Assembly (NCBI RefSeq): GCF_018131185.1
Contig: NZ_JAFCJE010000004.1
Span: 310,001-374,000, forward strand
DNA from: Bradyrhizobium diazoefficiens
GTDB lineage: Bacteria > Pseudomonadota > Alphaproteobacteria > Rhizobiales > Xanthobacteraceae
Length of the DNA stretch: 64,000 bases
Direction: 5' to 3'
A program made the translations under genes and the position numbers. The notes under the pieces are model-generated. The model was not told the origin of the DNA and did not search any database. It saw nothing but the letters and a program-made list of their open reading frames with translations. Shown one piece after another: positions 60,155 through 64,000 of this stretch. How positions within the stretch are numbered: position 1 is the stretch's first letter; each line of letters starts with the position of its first letter.

Positions 60155-61689
60155 ATGATCACCTTTTCCTGGGTGGTCGCGTCAGCCGCGGGAGATGCCG
60201 GCTTACGCCAGAGCCGCGCAAGCTGCAGCACGAGCGGAAGCAGCAACAGCGCGATGCCGGCCACGATCAGGCATGTCACCAGCTTGTTCGCAAAGAAAAT
60301 CCCCAGGGATCCTTTGGAGATCAGCATCGACTGCCGGAACGCATCCTCGGCCTTGTCGCCGATGACGATTGCGAGCACGAGGGGCGCCAGCGGATAGAAC
60401 AGCTTCTTGAAGAGATAACCGACGACACCGAAACCGAGCATCATGATGACGTCGAGATAGGAGTTCGACACCGAATAGGCGCCGACGACGCAGATGATCA
60501 CGATCAGTGGCGCGATCACCACGAAGGGAATGCGCATCAAGGCGGCGAAAACCGGCACGGTGAGCAGCACCAGCACGACGGCGACGATGTTGCCGACATA
60601 CATCGAGGCGATCAGGCCCCAAACGAAATCCTTCTGGTCGACGAACAGCATCGGCCCGGGATTGAGACCCCAGATCATCAGCCCGCCCATCATGACCGCC
60701 GCGGTCGCCGAGCCGGGAATGCCGAGCGACAGCATCGGCAACAGCGCGCTGGTGCCGGCGGCGTGGTCGGCCGTCTCGGGCGAGATGATGCCTTCAACCT
60801 CGCCGGTGCCGAAATATTGGCCGCGGCGCGAGAAGCGGCGGGCGATGCCGTAGCTCATGAAGGACGCCGCGGTCGGGCCGCCCGGGGTGATCCCCATCCA
60901 GCAGCCGATCGCGGCACTGCGCAGCAGGGCAACGACGTGCCGCGGCAGGCGGCCGACGGCGCGAAACACCTCGCGCCAATCGATCTTCGAGGAGACCGCG
61001 CGGGCATGAAATTCCTCCTCGACGGCGACCAGCAGCTCGCCGATGCCGAACAGACCCATCACGGCGACGACGAAGCTCACGCCCTTGACCAGCTCATCGA
61101 CGCCCATGGTCAGGCGCACGCTGCCGGACACCGTGTCGATGCCGATGGCCGCGATGGCAAAGCCGATCGCCAGCGCCACGACGGTCTTGATCGGCGCCGA
61201 GCCTCCCATGCCGACGAAGCTGGCGAAGGCGAGGAAATAGACCGCAAAGTACTCGGCCGGCCCGAAGGCGAGCGCAACCTGCGCCACCCAGGATGCGAGG
61301 AACGTGATCAGGATGACGCCGATCAGCGCGCCGATCGCCGCCGAGCCGAAGGCGGTCGCGAGCGCCGTGGTCGGCCGGCCGTCGCGCGCCATGGGGTAAC
61401 CGTCGAAGGTGGTCGCGACCGACGACGGTTCGCCCGGAATGTTGAACAGGATCGAGGTCACGGAGCCGCCGAACAGCGCGCCCCAATACATGCTGGAGAG
61501 CAAGATGATCGCCGACACCGGCTGCATGCCGAAGGTCAGCGGCAACAGCAGCGATACCCCGTTCGGCGCGCCCAGTCCCGGCAGCACGCCGACGAGAATG
61601 CCGAGCAGCACACCGACCACCATCAGCAGCAGATGCGGGACGGTGACCGCGATGGTGAAGCCGTGGAGGAGCTCTGAGAGATTATCCAT
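60151..61689 (-). CDS. tctA: Tripartite tricarboxylate transporter large permease (TctA)
   Basis: A 512-residue integral membrane protein with about twelve helices. The TctA signatures are VGVLPGLGAPNGVSLLLPLTF near the N-terminus and GITPGGPTAASFMSYG in the second half. It transports a carboxylate with TctB and the TctC binding protein. It overlaps the pdxA-like gene by 4 nt and follows tctB by 11 nt. Confidence 0.95.
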   Translation of the reverse strand: MDNLSELLHGFTIAVTVPHLLLMVVGVLLGILVGVLPGLGAPNGVSLLLPLTFGMQPVSAIILLSSMYWGALFGGSVTSILFNIPGEPSSVATTFDGYPMARDGRPTTALATAFGSAAIGALIGVILITFLASWVAQVALAFGPAEYFAVYFLAFASFVGMGGSAPIKTVVALAIGFAIAAIGIDTVSGSVRLTMGVDELVKGVSFVVAVMGLFGIGELLVAVEEEFHARAVSSKIDWREVFRAVGRLPRHVVALLRSAAIGCWMGITPGGPTAASFMSYGIARRFSRRGQYFGTGEVEGIISPETADHAAGTSALLPMLSLGIPGSATAAVMMGGLMIWGLNPGPMLFVDQKDFVWGLIASMYVGNIVAVVLVLLTVPVFAALMRIPFVVIAPLIVIICVVGAYSVSNSYLDVIMMLGFGVVGYLFKKLFYPLAPLVLAIVIGDKAEDAFRQSMLISKGSLGIFFANKLVTCLIVAGIALLLLPLVLQLARLWRKPASPAADATTQEKVII

Positions 61690-61700
61690 CGACCTCTCCG

Positions 61701-62183
61701 TCAGAACCCGAACGCGGCGGCAAGCGCGCCGTGCGGCAGGCTGACCTGGAACATGCGCTCGAACACGACATAGAGCGCAAGCGCCGTTGCCCCCGCCATC
61801 GCGAGCGCACGCGGCACGGATTGGTGCCGCGGGATCGCCAACACTGCGAAGACGTAGAGCGCGGAAGCGACATACATCCCCGCCAGCGGAATCGCCGCCA
61901 CGAAGACCGCGGCCGGCACGAACAGACCGGCCAGCCGGCGCAGCTCGATGGACGTGATGGCGACGGGGACGTTGGCCAATGTGGCGGCCGGCAGCGCGCC
62001 ACGCACCAGGTTGTAGAGGCTGCCGAGCACAATGATGGTCCCGGTGAGGAATGGAAACGTGCCGGCTTCGACACCCGCGCTGGACCAGCCGATGCCGTTG
62101 TCGAGGCTTTGGATCACGACAGCGACACCAAAGCCGCCGGTGAGGACGGCAGTCGCAAGTTCAAGCGCGCGGCGTGAGATCAT
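61701..62183 (-). CDS. tctB: Tripartite tricarboxylate transporter small subunit (TctB)
   Basis: A 160-residue inner-membrane protein with four helices, typical of TctB. The ATG at 62183 is chosen because the sequence upstream in the same frame runs into the palindromic repeat at 62203-62319 and is unlike the family. It completes the permease with TctA. Confidence 0.88.
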   Translation of the reverse strand: MISRRALELATAVLTGGFGVAVVIQSLDNGIGWSSAGVEAGTFPFLTGTIIVLGSLYNLVRGALPAATLANVPVAITSIELRRLAGLFVPAAVFVAAIPLAGMYVASALYVFAVLAIPRHQSVPRALAMAGATALALYVVFERMFQVSLPHGALAAAFGF

Positions 62184-62202
62184 GGAGGGCTCCGGGGAAA
62201 CA

Positions 62203-62319
62203 GTCCTCGTCCTGAGGAGCGCGCTTGGCGCGCGTCTCGAAGGACGGCTCCAGGCGACAATCGCATCCGCTGCCATCCTTCGAGACGCCCGCCTCCGGCG
62301 GGCTCCTCAGGATGAGGAC
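62203..62319. repeat. 117-bp palindromic repeat between tctC and tctB
   Basis: The outer arms (62203-62220 and 62302-62319) match over 18 bp with one mismatch. The inner arms CGTCTCGAAGGA (62233-62244) and TCCTTCGAGACG (62276-62287) match perfectly, and each side carries a small hairpin (GCGCG.../CGCGC and CCCGCC/GGCGGG). The stable hairpin in the operon mRNA may stabilise the tctC end or reduce read-through. I recall the same element as a common Rhizobiales repeat. Confidence 0.85.
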
Positions 62320-62360
62320 CAGGCTGCAGTCGGCCGCGCGATCGAAGCCCATCCGCCGCC

Positions 62361-63353
62361 TCACTTGACGAGCCAGCCCTGCTCGCCTGCGACCTGCCTG
62401 ATGTGCTCGAGGTCCTCCTTGATGAACTTGTCGAGCTCGGCGCCGGTCAGGAAGGTGTCGACCTGGGAGGTCTTCTCGATATAGTCCTTCCACTCGGGCG
62501 TGGCCTGCACCTTCTTCATCAGGTCGACATAGAATGCCGCCTGGTCCGGCGTGACCTTGCCCGGCAGCCACACGGTGCGCGGCTGCTCATATTGCTTGAT
62601 GTCGAGCCCCTGCTCGATGCAGGTCGGAACGTCGCTCCAGCCTTCGCTCGCGGTGACCTTTGGCCCCTGCGGCAGTCGCTTCGGACTGAAGACACAGAGC
62701 GGCCGCTGCGTGCCGCCCCGCCATTGCCCAAGACTCTCGCTGGGATTGTTGACGTGGGAATCGAGATGCCCGCCCGCGAGTTGCACGGCGGTCTCGGCGC
62801 CGCTCTTGAACGGGATATAGGTCAGCTTGACCTTGCCGGCCTTCTCGATCATGCGGGTCAGGACCTCGTCGGTGTCCTTCGATTGCGCGCCGCCCATCTT
62901 GAACTCGCCCGCGGCAGCGGCTTTCAGATAATCGCCCGCCGTCTTGTACGGCGAGTCCTGCTTGACCCATAGCAGGAACTCGTCCTGCGCCATCGCCGCG
63001 ATCGGGGTGAGATCGGTGTAGTTGAAGGCGACCTTGGAGACGAGCGGCTGCTGCCAGGCGTTCGAGGTGCCGAAGATCACCTTGTGGGGATCGCCGGCGG
63101 AGGCCTTGCCGTAGACATAGCCTTCCGCGCCGCTGCCGCCGCCTTTGTTGACGACGACGATCGGCTGCTCCGTCAGCTTGTGCTTGGTGATGATGTTCTG
63201 CACCGCGCGGGCGAGATTGTCGGTGCCGCCGCCGGGCCCGGCCGTGGCCACGAACTCGATCGGCTTTTGCGGTTGCCAGGCGCTGAGCGCCGGAGCCGCG
63301 CCGGCTAGCACGCATACGGCTGCGGAAAGCAGAAGTGTTGACGTCCGACCCAT
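62361..63353 (-). CDS. tctC: Tripartite tricarboxylate transporter solute-binding protein (TctC/Bug family)
   Basis: A 330-residue periplasmic binding protein with a Sec signal peptide (residues 1-24, APALSA) and the Bug-family pattern: FVATAGPGGGTDNLARAVQ, VVNKGGGSGAEGYVYGK, AAAAGEFKMGGAQSKDTDEV and SEGWSDVPTCIEQGLDI. GGAGGAAATC precedes the ATG at 63353. Family members bind a wide range of carboxylates. It is the second gene of the operon that starts with the CoA transferase. Confidence 0.93.
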   Translation of the reverse strand: MGRTSTLLLSAAVCVLAGAAPALSAWQPQKPIEFVATAGPGGGTDNLARAVQNIITKHKLTEQPIVVVNKGGGSGAEGYVYGKASAGDPHKVIFGTSNAWQQPLVSKVAFNYTDLTPIAAMAQDEFLLWVKQDSPYKTAGDYLKAAAAGEFKMGGAQSKDTDEVLTRMIEKAGKVKLTYIPFKSGAETAVQLAGGHLDSHVNNPSESLGQWRGGTQRPLCVFSPKRLPQGPKVTASEGWSDVPTCIEQGLDIKQYEQPRTVWLPGKVTPDQAAFYVDLMKKVQATPEWKDYIEKTSQVDTFLTGAELDKFIKEDLEHIRQVAGEQGWLVK

Positions 63354-63405
63354 GATTTCCTCCAGCTGAATTCTTTGTATTCTTATCGTTGTTCTTGCCT
63401 TCGGC

Positions 63406-64000
63406 TCAGGCGACGCGTTCCTCGCGTCTGCCTGATGCCCGCACGATCGCGCCCTCTTTTTCGAGCGCTTCGATTCGTGACTGGTCGAACCCGTGCTCGG
63501 CCAGCACCTCGTCCGTGTGTTCACCATAGACCGGAGCGCCCGATCGCACTTTGCCTGGGGTCTCCGAAAACTTGATGGGAAGGCCGATCGTCTTGACGGG
63601 GCCGAGCGTGGAGTGCTCGACCTCGACCACCATCTCTCGCGCCAGTGTCTGGGGATCGCCGAGGGCCTCCAGCATGTCGTGCACAGGTCCGCACGGCACG
63701 CCCTTCTCGTCCAGTGCCGCGAGCCAGTGTGCGCGCGATTTGGTGCGGAAGCGTTCGCTCAGGACCGCTTCGAGCTCCTTCAGATTGGCCATGCGATCGG
63801 CCCCGGTGACGAAGCGCGGATCGGCGGCGAGCTCGCTGGCGCCGAGCGCTTCAAGCATCAGCAGCCAGTGCTTCTTGTTGGCGCCGCCGACGACCAGCCA
63901 GCCGTCCGAGGCTTCGAAGGCCTGGTATGGCGCGTTGAGCGGATGCGCCGACCCCATCGCGCGGGGCGCGGTACCGGCGGCGAGCGCAATGGTCGACTGC
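63406..64000 (-). CDS. CaiB/BaiF family CoA transferase, C-terminal part
   Basis: The C-terminal 197 codons of a family III CoA transferase, continuing off the right edge. The frame upstream of the internal ATG at 63957 is open and in character (IALAAGTAPRA before MGSAHPLNAPYQAF), so that Met is not the start. Conserved segments include DGWLVVGGANKKHW, LDEKGVPCGPVHD and GLPIKFSETPG. The family moves CoA between acyl-CoAs and free carboxylic acids. It stands first in the visible part of the TTT operon, so it may activate the imported acid. Confidence 0.9.
   Translation of the reverse strand, partial: QSTIALAAGTAPRAMGSAHPLNAPYQAFEASDGWLVVGGANKKHWLLMLEALGASELAADPRFVTGADRMANLKELEAVLSERFRTKSRAHWLAALDEKGVPCGPVHDMLEALGDPQTLAREMVVEVEHSTLGPVKTIGLPIKFSETPGKVRSGAPVYGEHTDEVLAEHGFDQSRIEALEKEGAIVRASGRREERVA

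Noticed and set aside
60145..61677. A 510-codon plus-strand open frame opposite tctA
   Set aside because: Antisense shadow of a clear membrane permease; its translation is composed of Asp/Gly/His/Arg runs.
1..64000. CRISPR arrays, prophage modules, insertion sequences, toxin-antitoxin pairs
   Set aside because: No regularly spaced short repeats, transposase, integrase or phage structural gene motifs were found in any frame; the repeats present are isolated palindromes.

Overview
The window is a high-GC chromosomal segment from an alphaproteobacterium, most likely Bradyrhizobium or a close Nitrobacteraceae relative. The evidence is the gene families, strong third-position G/C bias, TTG and GTG starts, many small Bradyrhizobium-type hypothetical proteins, and several kinds of large palindromic intergenic repeat that I recall from that group. 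No search was run, so the genus is inferred. I see no complete phage, insertion sequence, CRISPR array or secondary-metabolite cluster.

Layout. At 0-1 kb is the end of a TRAP transporter (large subunit cut by the window edge, small subunit complete). At 1-9.7 kb a housekeeping block on the minus strand reads rlpA-like, D-Ala-D-Ala carboxypeptidase, tmk, holB, metG, tatD-like and an MBL-fold hydrolase; a plus-strand epoxide-hydrolase-like gene sits between the first two. At 10-19 kb is a loose region of small proteins, a lower-GC histidine kinase, a phospholipase D/VTT fusion paired with an EEP-family phosphohydrolase, a DUF2786 protein and tRNA-Ser(TGA). At 19.4-28.9 kb are two small envelope proteins, ilvD, and a peptide-type ABC importer operon led by a sugar-isomerase-like gene. 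At 29-35.5 kb are small proteins, a tannase/feruloyl-esterase-like enzyme, an NAD(P)-binding protein, a glyoxalase-like protein and a glutathione transferase. At 35.8-37.2 kb, tRNA-Glu(TTC) is followed by a 1.3-kb poorly coding stretch that ends in an exact 16-bp copy of the tRNA 3' end. At 37-50 kb are PilZ proteins, a PrsW-family protease, an HdeD-like protein, DAHP synthase, the elongation factor P module (epmA, epmB, efp), an M23-like protein, a DUF808 protein and a divergent ahpD-like/marR locus. At 50-59 kb are a lytic transglycosylase, class II aldolase, SDR, recJ, an unusual soluble chemoreceptor-like protein and an HlyD-type pump component. At 59-64 kb is a tripartite tricarboxylate (TTT) transporter operon with a CaiB-type CoA transferase (cut by the window edge) and a PdxA-family dehydrogenase.

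The most notable regulatory element is upstream of DAHP synthase (about 41247-41412). A good promoter is followed almost immediately by a 26-codon reading frame holding a run of Tyr, Phe and Trp codons. A rho-independent terminator follows, and its 5' arm can also pair with a copy of its 3' arm located inside the leader frame. This is a complete transcription attenuator, probably leaderless, that would sense aromatic amino acids. Other points worth a second look are a roughly 135-residue histone-H1-like lysine/alanine tail fused to methionyl-tRNA synthetase, the tRNA-Glu direct repeat, a 24-nt sequence present three times, a large palindrome between tctC and tctB, an exact palindrome overlapping the marR start codon, and a strong terminator at 29.2 kb with no recognisable gene in front of it.
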